Assembly (NCBI GenBank): GCA_022495995.1
Contig: JAFEMH010001248.1
Span: 186,001-250,000, forward strand
DNA: 64,000 nucleotides
From: Adenophora triphylla var. japonica
Taxonomy: Eukaryota; Streptophyta; Magnoliopsida; Asterales; Campanulaceae
Direction: 5' to 3'
Shown: positions 44,538 through 53,942 of the stretch, in pieces
Layout of the letters: every line of letters starts with the position of its first letter
Position numbering within the stretch: the stretch's first letter is position 1
Notes under the pieces: generated by a model
The model's input: only the letters and a program-made list of their open reading frames with translations
Told to the model about the DNA's origin: nothing
Database searches by the model: none
Position numbers and translations under genes: made by a program

Positions 44538-45113
44538 TTTAATGCCATCATGTTTCTGGCTTTGATCCCTTCTTTGTTTTTTCCATCTTCATTTGTGAAG
44601 GAAGCTTCTCCTCTTTGGAGGTACTGGTAGATTTGATTGTACCAGGGTTCGTCGATCGTTTCATTTTTTATTTCGATCTCACAGCAATAGACAGGTGTTT
44701 CCCGTCTGCCTATTCTGAGGGGTTTTACTGATTTCCCGTCAGGAATTTCGACAAGAGATGCTAGGGTAGCCAGGGCATCTGCGAAACGGTTCTAGTCGAT
44801 TGGCAAATAATGGAAAGAGATGTCCTTGAACTGAGCAATGAGCTCCTCCATGTACGAGTGGTACTTCTGAAGGCCAGAATCTACCGTCTTCCATTTGTTG
44901 GACACTTGATTGATGATCAATGCTGAGTCTCCGTATACTTCCAGTTCTGAGATGTTGTGCTCGAGAGCGGCTTCCAGACCGACTGCGCAAGCTTCATATT
45001 CTGCTGCATTGTTGGTTGTTTCAAAATTCAGTTTGATGGCTATGGGAGTGTGCTCGTCCTTGGGATCGACAGGAGCATTCCAATACCATTCCCCTTCTTG
45101 TTGGCTGCCCCAT

Positions 45114-45114
<1 letters not shown>
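44538..45114 (-). pseudogene. pol: Element F archaeal-type RNase H fragment
   Basis: On the minus strand it begins at the A30 run with DGAANKKGNGIGM, then NNAAEYEACAVGLEAAL, ELEVYGDSALII and a broken end with ADALATLAS at about 44760-44790. The residues before the Asp of FFDGA have been replaced by the homopolymer, so this is where F is cut. The stretch 44538-44738 is the RNase H-integrase linker without a recognisable domain. Confidence 0.8.

Positions 45115-45144
<30 letters not shown>
45115..45144. repeat. A30 homopolymer at the F/G junction
   Basis: Thirty A residues. To the left is the RNase H coding sequence of F (minus); to the right is the post-pol region of G (plus), which in the related element C also contains an A-rich tract. 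Two elements in opposite orientation are therefore joined here, each without its 5' part. Confidence 0.9.
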
Positions 45145-45146
<2 letters not shown>

Positions 45147-45160
45147 GCAAAAAGAAGCCC

Positions 45161-45254
45161 GCTAGATTGAAAACCCGCAAAGGGCGGTCTAGCAATAAAA
45201 GAAAGGGTGCGTTCAAAAGCTCGCTAGATTGAAAACCCGTAAAGGGCGGTCTAG
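45161..45254 (+). repeat. Two hairpins in element G post-pol region
   Basis: 45161-45193 and 45223-45254: GCTAGATTG / CGGTCTAG stems around AAAACCCG...AAAGGG, pairing with two G-T wobbles. The arrangement matches 13094-13198 of C, with different stem bases. Confidence 0.7.
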
Positions 45255-45335
45255 GCAAAAGTTAGAGCAAACAAATAAAATAAAAATTGTCCCGCTTCTA
45301 TCTTCCCTTTCTAAAAATAGTAGCTTGATGAAAAT

Positions 45336-45390
45336 GAACTACGGCGACCTGAGCCCCTTGGTTCTCATTGTAAAAGGGGAACGTAGGCAG
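45336..45390 (+). other. Conserved noncoding block 1 of element G
   Basis: GAACTACGGCGACCTGAGCC, then CTTGGTTCTC, then AAAAGGGGAACGTAGGCAG. Same position and sequence as in C, D and F. The rest of 45255-45622 is without a gene. Confidence 0.75.
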
Positions 45391-45622
45391 CCTTAATCGG
45401 CACGGTCCAAAAAAAATAAATAAAAATCCAATCTGTTTTTACTAAAGCAATAAACCTTTTCATTCCCACAATCAATGCATGATTACACTTATTTGATGAG
45501 TCTAAGCTCGACTATACTAATGACTAAATAACTTGCAAAAGAAACTAAAAAATTAAAAGACAAAATAAATAACTAATGTGTCTCGCATATGATTTGTGGG
45601 TGGATACTCGGACATATAAGGT

Positions 45623-47040
45623 CTACTCCTTGGCACTAGGCCCCTCATCTCCGTCCTTCTTCTTCTTGGCAGCTCGTCGAGTCGGCTTCTTCTTATTCTC
45701 TCTCTTAAAATAAGGCGAATACTTCTTCTTCAATGGGGGAACCTCCTCGATCGCCTTACCCTTCAACTTCCGCTCCATCTTCTTGGGAGGATTCTCCTCC
45801 ACTGTGTCTAGAGAAATCCCCAAAGCCTCCCTGTCTCTGAGAAAACGTCTCGAAGATATGTTAGGGACCAATCTCCGTCTCAAGTCATACAAAGTCTCCC
45901 TCATTGGTCCCAAGTTTTCTTCATACCATGTCAAATAAGCATGCGACAAATGAGTGCTAAGGGTCCGCTGTGAAAGATAGACTCGTGGCATCCCATGAGA
46001 ACTCCATAAGCTTACCATCAAAACTGAAACACCAACGTCCATTGGAAGGACTTTGGCAGAATCATCAAACTCAGAAGTTCCCCAAGTTTGAGGACGGACC
46101 TGCTCCATGCCATATTGCCGAAGTACCCGCTCTGCATAGTAAAAGGTGGTGGTCTCAAAAGCTGGTACACGAATCAGGCATTGCCCAAGCTGAAGGCTCC
46201 GAATGAAGGAGAGGCCCCAATGCTGTACTCGCCAATGAATCCTGTCGGTATCCACCTCCGCCAAATACATCTTCCACTCCCGTTCTGACAGGCCGGAAAG
46301 CGGATCAATCTTCCTCCTACAACCATGAAACCAAGGCCTAACACTCGAAGGGGGAATCTCTAGAACAAAAAGTCGATCCTCGAGCCACGTGGTCAGTAAT
46401 TTGGCACTGCCCCTAGTCATAAGCGGAGCACCCCTAGCTATCTGAGATATACCATGAAGTGTCTCGCCCAAGAGAACCGGAACAATGCTCCTCCCCGAAC
46501 GGGCTTGATCAACCATATCCAAGCATCCACTGGTAGCTACACCCACGTAAGGAGAAAACAGAACCTTGGAAAATAAGCAGAGGGCCAGGCAATCCAAAGC
46601 AAAATCCGAGTCGAAGTCATCACCATAAGCAAACCTTCCTGGCAAATCACAGATATCTATGTCCACACCTTCAACCAAACCTCCACAGCCGTAGGGAGGT
46701 GCAGAAATTTGGCCACCCTTGTCACCAACGGAACTCGATCCTGTGGAACCGCTATCAAACTGACATCATCCCCTCCACACAGAGCAAGAAAATCCTCGTA
46801 GGTGGGTGTAATCTCGTTGTAAGAAAAGTTGAAAACGTGATTGGATTCGTCCCAAAAAGCAGCTGCAGCATGTAGGAGATTCCAGTTGGGATGCATGGGC
46901 AAAAGAGACCAAATACACTTCACCCCAAAGCGTTTATCAAAAGCATGACGAACAGAGCGAGGTACCTTGGATACCCAAACAGCCAAATCACTCTCAAAAT
47001 TGCTTTGTTTCTCCATCAAAACAGAGGGGTGAGAATTCAT
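45623..47040 (-). pseudogene. Element G antisense gene aORF2 (single frameshift)
   Basis: Intronless, about 470 residues. ATG at 47040 (MNSHPSVLMEKQSN). Signature FWDESNHVFNFSYNEITPTYEDFLAL at about 46780-46855. One single-base frameshift near 46665-46675 separates 47040-46657 from 46678-45623; otherwise there is no stop. The C-terminal half has LLGETLHGISQI, KLLTTWLEDRL, YYAERVLRQYGMEQV and LSHAYLTWYEENLG, then a strongly basic tail (KRENKKKPTRRAAKKKKDG) that looks like a nuclear localisation signal. A TATATAA box (minus, about 47126-47132) and three family motifs lie upstream. The frameshift could be real or a sequencing error. Function unknown. Confidence 0.8.
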
Positions 47041-47124
47041 TGTGTTGTCGTCTCCGGAAAGAATTGAGTTGCAAAGAAAAGAAAAGAGAAAATCTGTACT
47101 TTATGACCATCGGCTGACAAGGGT

Positions 47125-47292
47125 ATTATATAGGTTTTGGTATTAAAGTCCGTACAGGAAAAGGACTGCTAGGGCAATCCGTGCAGGAAAAGGAGATGTA
47201 GGGCCGATCGGCCCTTTACTCAGAAACAAAACCGCCGCCTTTTCAGTGAAAGGCCGATCGGACCTTTTAATTTGGGCCGATCGACCCTTTAA
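47125..47292 (-). promoter_or_regulatory. aORF2 promoter of G: TATA box and three CCGATCGG motifs
   Basis: TATA box at 47125-47132. Motifs GGGCCGATCGGCCCTTT (47201-47217), AGGCCGATCGGACCTTTT (47251-47268) and GGGCCGATCGACCCTTT (47274-47290). Orientation and spacing are like the LTR promoter at 51450-51576. Confidence 0.75.
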
Positions 47293-47616
47293 CTCCCCCA
47301 AGTACAACACAGCCTCAGCAGATCCCAAGGCTCCACCTTTTTGTTTTTGTATTTTATTTTATTTTTATCTTTATTCTTTATTTTCTTTATTTTTCTATTT
47401 CCAGTTTTTACTTTGTTCTATTTTTGTCCTCGTTTGATTCAGTGCAGTGTACAAAAATAGATAATGTCCAAAAATAGAAAATGTACATAAATAGAAAATG
47501 CTAACTCTTATATATTTAGACCATTACATAAAGCATTCATCAGTGAGTCAGCATAAAATCTAGAGTCTGCATGCTCCTACGTTTTCCTAACAGGTACTAC
47601 ATAAAAATGAAAAATC

Positions 47617-50023
47617 CTAATGACCCCTACGGGAAGTCGAGGCACGACCGCGAGAAAACCCGGATGTCGAGCTACCCTCACCCTGGGAGCGCTGTCTCCA
47701 CTGTGCCGGATCCACATCTACTGATCTCCGGGATTGGCAAGAAAGTGCCGACACTGCACTCCTCAGCAGACGGGTCAGTACATTGCTATGCCTCACAGAC
47801 CGCACATAAGACTCCCGAGTAACCTACAAAAATCAAGTGCGAGAGTTACATCAAAGCTAAAGCATAAATATCAGTACATGAAAAAAAGAAAGGTAAGAGG
47901 CATACTCCGCCAGCACCACCGGGAGGAAGCTGGGCACCCTCCACCTCATCGGCTTCTGTAGGAGCCAAGTCTACTCGCACCTCCCCGTCGGCCATATGCA
48001 CATAAAAATGATCAGGAAAGGGAGGCATATCCACTATCTCGGGAGGTGGAGCACCCATCGGCTCAGGAATAACCGGACCCTGCTCCCCCATACCAGCAGC
48101 CTCGGCATCCGCAGCAGCCCGCCGCACCACCTGCGGTGATCTCAGAAAAAGAGCCACAAAATCTATATAAGGCATGTCAAGGCGGAAATGATAAGCGGGG
48201 ACTCCATACAGATACTCCATCCTCCTCGGCAATCGGTCCGGGTACCACATATTCTTGGGAGGGTGCTGAGGCGCATAAAGAGGAGCCCACGCATGGTGCT
48301 GTCTCGACACTCGCTCGCCCAGATACATCTCATCGGCAAGCAATCCAACCAGCAGTCTGCGGGAAGCAGTAACATCCCGAACGGCACCCACAGTCTCAGA
48401 AGCCTCAGGAGTCCAAGGATAGAGTAAAAACTCAGGTCTACTGGGACCATCAAACACGGCCCTCAAATCAGATTCACGAACTGTCTTCGGATATCCCTCA
48501 ATCCGATTCTCCTTCCTCCAGTACCGCAAGACGGGCACATCCCGAGTCTGGTCCCGTAGAGTGAAAGGCGCAACGCCAAAGATCTCATAAACCCAGGCCT
48601 GCAAAAGACACAACAGATAGTTACGAAAGACAGAAAAAACAAGTAACAAATAAAAGGACAATGGAAATGACAAGAGTTAGCATACCTCCAGGACAAAGTG
48701 AAAAGCGTCAAAAGAAGAGGTATTGGACCTCGAGACAGTGTCAAGGGCCCTGTACAGCTCGGCCAAGCCGGCCCCTCCCCAAGAGATATCCCGCACTAAG
48801 TCCAAGTCAGACAAAGCACCCAATAAAGAGAATCGGCACACCGGGCCCGAGTTGGGAAAGAGGGCCACTGATAAGCCGTACCAAAGGAATCCCCGGACAA
48901 GCGCGTCCATCCCATACTGACCGACTCTGTATCGATCAATGGCAGTCTCAACAAGCTTGTACAGCTTTCCTGCGTCAACACCGAAATTTCTGCTCGGGCC
49001 AACGCTAGCGCCAAACAGCTGGATCTGACGAGCCTTATCAGAGTGTAGGGTCTCATCAAAAGGTAATGCTATATCTGTAAATCTCAACCCGGTGAGGACG
49101 GCAAAGTCTGTAGGAGTGATCGTAGTCTCACCCCAACTCAGATGGAAAGTATGTGTCGTGTCCCACCAAAACTCACGACACACCTTCACCACAGCATTAC
49201 ACTTCCGGGTCTGACCCATCAGTGAAACCATATCAAAGAAGGGGCCCAACCCCAAACTCCACACCATCTCGCGAGGACCACCCTCACCGGCTGGCAAAAG
49301 CGCCCACAGCTCACCAACCGCCTTAAGGGAACTACGTCCCTTCATCTTCTTCATCTGCAGGTAAACACAGCACAGGTATGTGTCATTACTCGCATTTTAA
49401 AATAATAAAATACTTTGCACATGTATTAATTATTATGTTGTTAAATAAAATTGTACCTTCATCCCGACGCGGGAGCGAAGGCCAGTGGATCCATGAAAAG
49501 TCAGGCCCGCGTAAAAGTCTGACTGGTTGTGCAACAGAAAGAACAGTCTCGAAGGCCGATAATTACGCGAAGCTCGCCGCCTCCTAGCCTCAGCATTCCC
49601 GCCAGCGTCACTCCGGTCACTCTCCCCGGCATCAACATCAACCTCCTCTTCATCATCATCACCACCGCGACTACCACCATCATTTCCATCATTCCCGCCA
49701 TGGCCGCCATCGTTGCCGCCATACCCACCGCCATCACCGCCATGGCTGCCGCCACCAGCACCACCGTGACCACCACCGCTGCCACCATGGCTGCCACCTC
49801 CATAACCTCCATAACCACCATCAAAACCACCACCCATATCACCAAAACCGCCCCTAAAACTGTCAGAACCGCGGCTACCCCCGGCGCCGTAGCCACTAGC
49901 ACCAACTCCTCCGCCTTGGCCATAGAAAGCATCACCCATACCACCGGTGTACGATCCCAAAGGTTGGTAGTCCGGGCGATTCATCAAAGAAATCACATCT
50001 TCAACCCAATCTGGAGGATTCAT
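47617..50023 (-). CDS. Element G antisense gene aORF1: intact four-exon gene
   Basis: Exons (minus) 50023-49457, 49354-48686, 48598-47906 and 47823-47617, each a multiple of three and joined by phase-0 GT/AG introns; about 711 residues with no stop. Start chosen at MNPPDWVEDV, the first ATG before a conserved frame; an in-frame ATG further up at 50236 lies among the promoter motifs. Exon 1 is Gly-rich (about 50 Gly in GGYGG, GGGSHGG repeats) with an acidic run DDDEEEVDVD and then RRRRASRNYR. Exon 2 has the mobile-domain-like FWWDTTHTFHLSWGETTITP. Exon 3 has YLGERVSRQHHAWAP. Exon 4 is Ser/Arg-rich. Function unknown; a nuclear, nucleic-acid-related role is inference. Confidence 0.85.
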
Positions 50024-50161
50024 GGTGAGACCTTCACGAAATTCGGCAATGGAACTCAAAGATTTTCCGGCGAAAGCTTCAGAATTCGAACAGAGAAGAA
50101 GGAGAAGAAGAATCGGAGAAGAAGAAGAAGGTGTGTTGGAGAAGGAGAGTATGCTGCTCTT

Positions 50162-50325
50162 AAGGCCGATCGGCCGACTTTTTAGGCCAATAGGAGTCAA
50201 GGGCCGATCGGCCCTTCCATTTTGTGTTTCTTCCACCTGATCGAACGGCCAGGATTTCTTCCTGGCGACCCCGATCCTCGTCCAACGTCCTCAGCCAATC
50301 AGAGCATAGGGCCGATCGGCCCTTC
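50162..50325 (-). promoter_or_regulatory. aORF1 promoter region of G with three CCGATCGG motifs
   Basis: AAGGCCGATCGGCCGACTTT (50162-50181), GGGCCGATCGGCCCTTCC (50201-50218) and GGGCCGATCGGCCCTTC (50310-50326), 140-300 bases upstream of the chosen ATG. I see no clear TATA box. Confidence 0.7.
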
Positions 50326-50589
50326 AGCCTCTCCGCCTGACGCGTGTCTCCTCGGTCAGAGTGAGTTGACCGGTTAATTTAATAACCATTTCCTCTTCCC
50401 AAGAAACTCCCCCTTTTCAAAACAAATCCCCCCATTTTCAAAAAATCTTCCCATTTTCAAAATATGACCGGTTTCCAAAAACCCTTTTTAAAATAATTCC
50501 TCTTTTTTTAATTTATTTCATAATTCCAAACATTTTTTGTTTAAATTAATATTTCTTCGGGGTGACTCCCGCAAAAGTCAAATACTTGG

Positions 50590-51083
50590 CTCCCACGCAG
50601 TTTTTTCCACATTGCCCCATACACTTTCTCTCAGTACACGAATCAAGACTAAACTTGGTTTATTTGCACAACACACGGAGAAATCAAGACTACACTTGAT
50701 TTGTTCCATCACACACAATTTTCAAAGGGAAAAATCAAGACTATACTTGAATTTCCTTTCCACACATTATCTCGCGAATCAAGACTACACTTGATTTGTT
50801 CCATCACACACGATTTTCACGGAGAAATCAAGACTACACTTGATTTGTTCCATCACACACGATTTTCAAGGGGAAAAATCAAGACTATACTTGAATTTCC
50901 TTTCCACACACAACATATTTTCCCACGGAGAAGGCAAGACTATACTTGATTCTCCTTTCCGTACATCTCTCAATATTATTCGAATCGCCCTTAGATTCGA
51001 TCCCCAAAGCCTTGCCACAAATCGCATCTTTGGCTTGAGACGCTGCACGTCCGCCACTCTCGGGTACTAAACGCCCACGTTTC
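50590..51083 (+). repeat. Tandem array of LTR-leader-like units in element G
   Basis: Five or six copies of a 50-70 base unit containing AATCAAGACTACACTTGATT (50640-50960), a hairpin with loop ACTACA/ACTATA. Flanks (CACACACRATTTTCACGGAG and, at 50990-51030, TTCGAATCGCCCTTAGATTCG-like) match the leader of the G LTR at 51600-51700. So the array is made of degenerate copies of the LTR transcript start region, placed before the 3' LTR. The rest of 50326-50590 is A/T- and T-rich without a gene. Confidence 0.78.
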
Positions 51084-51128
51084 TGAACTACGACTTGGCT
51101 TGATTCCTCTTGGGATACGTAGGTAGCC
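51084..51128 (+). other. Conserved noncoding block 2 of element G
   Basis: GAACTACGACTTGGCTTGAT, then TCCTCTTGGGATACGTAGGTAG. Relative of the block before the polypurine tract in C and F. Confidence 0.65.
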
Positions 51129-51295
51129 CGACGTGGGTCCAGCCACTTGACCTACCTGGTCATCCTTTCGCGACTCAGCTCGAGTCCAAAAAACCTCACA
51201 TCCACAAGGTCACTTTCCTTACCTCCTGAAATCCCTTTTTTCGGGACGGATCCTATTCTTTTATCGTCGACCCCACTTGTCTTACAAGAAGCGTC

Positions 51296-51308
51296 GCCGA
51301 GGGGCTAC
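51296..51308 (+). other. Element G polypurine tract
   Basis: GCCGAGGGGCTAC directly before TGTTAGTACCCGG, the LTR start. Confidence 0.8.
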
Positions 51309-52382
51309 TGTTAGTACCCGGTCCGAAAAAAGGTATTTTAAATGCTTGGCCCGGTTAATTAATAAGAAACCCTAAAAAAACCCTAAAAATTCATTAATTC
51401 GTCCGTACCTGCGCCGTCATTGCTAGCGTGGAAGGTACGCCAGATAGAAGTGCCGATCGGCCCTTTACCCGTGGTATGGCCGATCGACCCTTTTATATAG
51501 AGCCGATCGACCCTTTAGCCCTTGTGCCGATCGACCCTTCGTTGGCCCAGCCCAGATATCAAAGCATTATAAATAGGGGTGCCCGGCTCCCTACTTTCAC
51601 ACACAATTTCATACGGGAGAAACGAGACTACACTTGTTTCACCCATAGTTCTTCTTATTCCCTTCGAATCGCCAAGATTCGACCCCAAAGTCTTGCTACA
51701 ATTGGTAAGACTCTCTTTTTAATATTCTTGTTCTTTATTATTATTGTCTTTATTATTATTATTATTGTTTGCATGCTTAGTATATTTTAATTACTTTATT
51801 TCTTGCCTATGTCCTATATGCTAGATTTAGGGTTGTTTTAATATATTTAATTATGCATAGCCGAGGATGATCTAAGGTTTCACCCAAGAAACCCAATGGA
51901 TCTAGGAATTATTTCTTACTTTCCACCTTAGTTATAATTATCCCATGATCAACAATCCCCCAAGGATGAACGTTGATTAGTGCACCTTCCAAGGGCCTAA
52001 CTCAAAGGTTCTAGGGTGTGATCATCAATTAATTCTTTCTCTCCCCTCCTCCTTATGCATGATCCCGTTTCTTCTATCTATTCCCGTAAACACCGCACAC
52101 AACCAACACCCCACATGCTAGAAAGACCGATCCGTCGGGCAATAGGAGTGATAGCGTTTCTTCTTCTGTTGTAACTTGACCCCCGAACCCAATTACATGT
52201 TTAGCCTTTTTTCAAAGCTTTGGGCTATATCAAAGTGGCGTGGCGACTCTCAAAATTAAACTAATATTTTAATATGGTTTAAGGCGAGTGTCACTAAATG
52301 AATATCCCATTTCGATTCGACTTTATATAATTATTTATTTCAAACTTCCGAATGCGCGTTGCATCGGGACGGGGTATTCACA
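51309..52382 (+). repeat. Element G 3' LTR
   Basis: 1074 bases, TGTTAGTACCCG to GGTATTCACA. Four CCGATCG(G/A)CCCTT motifs lie at 51451-51540, just before the TATA box TTATAAATAG (51568-51577). A hairpin GAAACGAG-ACTACA-CTTGTTTC (51619-51640) lies near the expected transcript start. Nearly identical to 62129-63200: about five substitutions and five small indels seen by eye. Confidence 0.93.
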
Positions 52383-52949
52383 AATGGATGCCCTATCAAC
52401 AAAGAAAAATCTATTCTTCCATCCCCTATCACTAGAAGACGTGGTGCTCATCAAGGAGTTCCTACCTGACCTTTTCTTAAAAAGATACCTTTTTGAACCA
52501 AAGGGTTGGAGATCATACGAATACGCTATCTCATGAAGCCCTAGATTTAACCCATTTTCCCTGTTCATTTTGATAACAAAAGAAAAAACTCTCCAAGCCG
52601 TGGGCATCAGTTGAGCATAGGCAAGATGGGTCTTTTGAAAAAACTCAGAAACCAGCGACGGGAAGGGGTAACTAAACCCTAGAAGAAAAGGATACTCGTG
52701 GAAACAAATCCATTTGGCGGAAACGAAGTCAGATCTAAGGTTTACTGAGAAAGGATGAAAAATTGCGCCCTTGGGGAAGTAACATTGTTGTTTTAGTGAT
52801 TCTTTTTGAGTATCACTAAACAAACAAGTCTCTTCATCCGGTTTTACAAGGATATTTTCACAAACGAAATCGGTAAGACTAACCTCTATGGGACCTTGTG
52901 GGGATGGGACACTCTTAGGTTTGGACGAAGACCACCTGGTCCTACCCAT
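52383..52949 (-). CDS. Family B antisense gene, first exon (N-terminal part, cut by element G)
   Basis: Minus-strand frame starting MGRTRWSSSKPKSV at 52949, open until the G insertion at 52383. It resembles the putative gypsy-type transposon protein domain (Pfam transposase_28 type): FLLGFSYPFPSLVSEFF, then PTAWRVFSFVIKMNRENGL. The other half of the gene is at 62128-60943. The reading frame carries on without a stop when the 5-base target duplication is counted once. The 330 bases upstream (52950-53278) hold no ORF and end in a purine-rich GGGGACAAA tract before the B LTR. Confidence 0.8.
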
Positions 52950-53268
52950 GGTTGACAGACGAAAGAAAAGAAGTAAACAATGGAAGAAGATAAGAAACGG
53001 AGAAATTTTACCTTGAAGAAGAACAGCGTCGTAAGCAAGCAGGGGTGAAAAGGAAGCTTTGAGAAGCTTAATAATCCTTCCAAGCGGTTATTAAAAAGAA
53101 AAAGAACTCTTTTTTCGAAAAAATTACTTTTTCCTAAGCATTTCACCCCAACCGTCCATTGTCGCCACGTATCCCTAAAATCGTCCCATCAGGCAAAGCT
53201 GGCAGTTGAGCATTTAATGGGGAGAAAAACATTTGCCTCTTCAATTGCCAACATAGTCAAATGTTTTT

Positions 53269-53278
53269 GGGGACAAAT
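53269..53278 (+). other. Polypurine tract of the left family B unit
   Basis: TTGGGGACAAAT immediately before the LTR start TGTTGTGGGTA. Its presence shows that the LTR at 53279 also closes an element lying to its left. Confidence 0.6.
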
Positions 53279-53875
53279 TGTTGTGGGTATTTTTAAGCAT
53301 GGTGACATCTTCAGTTGATCCTGCATGTCAAGATGTTATTCCACTGTAAGTATTGTTTTAATATTTACTTATTTGATATTTCCTAATATCTTTATTCTTA
53401 TTTTCCAGTAATTAAGAGAGAAGAATACGGGATATTTCCTAGCACGTTCAAATACAGCTTCAACGGCAAGGACGACTTGGTCTCATGGACGTTGAAAAGG
53501 ATAAAGATCATCTCCGGGATTGTAGGAACAAACTCTTACCCTTTCTTATATTTAAGGGGAGGTGGAGACGGAAATGCACACACATTCTTATATGCACACA
53601 CTCTACGCACAAGTTAATTGTAATCCTCTCCATCCTCTTCCGAAGTTGTAACTCAATTATCATAGTGTAACTTTTAAGGTTGGAGACCTAACTCCCGGGG
53701 TTTTTTCCGAAGAGGTTGTCACCTCCAAGGTTTTCCTCGTTAACAAATCGTGGTGTCATTCATTCTTTTCATGTCATTGTTCCATTTATTCGAATTCCAC
53801 AGTCCCCTCCTTATTGTTTAATCCACACACTTGTCAAAGTTAAGATTCAACTCTATTGTTTTTTCCACCAAAACA
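53279..53875 (+). repeat. Family B LTR shared by two element units
   Basis: 597 bases, TGTTGTGGGTATTTTT to CACCAAAACA. On the left lie a polypurine-like tract and the 5' end of an antisense gene (the 3' part of one element). On the right lie a PBS and gag (the 5' part of another). GATGTC/GACATC motifs occur near the start (53302). Confidence 0.88.
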
Positions 53876-53878
53876 ATT

Positions 53879-53895
53879 TGGCGCCCATCGAGGGG
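53879..53895 (+). other. Element B primer-binding site (tRNA-Lys type)
   Basis: TGGCGCCCATCGAGGGG, three bases after the LTR end; matches the complement of the tRNA-Lys 3' end with two differences. Confidence 0.85.
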
Positions 53896-53942
53896 CCTCG
53901 TGGTTTATCGGTTATTTGGATCATTTCCTCAGCAAATTCATT

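Larger units (their letters stand above)
34602..45114 (-). mobile_element. Element F: 5'-truncated Tat-type gypsy element, minus strand
   Basis: Read on the minus strand: archaeal RNase H fragment, integrase, conserved block, antisense genes aORF2 and aORF1 (plus strand), tandem-repeat 3' region, polypurine tract and 3' LTR. RT, protease, gag and the 5' LTR are missing; the element stops at the A30 run (45115). Its LTR lies against the accessory ORF of E. The exact outer LTR edge is uncertain (about 34602). Confidence 0.85.
45145..52382 (+). mobile_element. Element G: 3' half of a gypsy element with two antisense genes
   Basis: Plus orientation: post-pol hairpins, conserved block, aORF2 and aORF1 on the minus strand, a tandem array, conserved block 2, polypurine tract and a complete 1074-base 3' LTR. 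LTR, gag and pol to the left are gone. The LTR ends at TATTCACA (52382) and is followed by AATGG and the interrupted antisense gene of family B. A 5' LTR of the same family, preceded by AATGG, is at 62129. Confidence 0.9.

Noticed and set aside
49501..50185. Long Met/Val- and Thr/Ile-rich frames on both strands opposite the Gly-rich exon
   Set aside because: They are shadows of the GGN-repeat exon 1 of aORF1; composition follows from the repeat and there is no homology or splice support.
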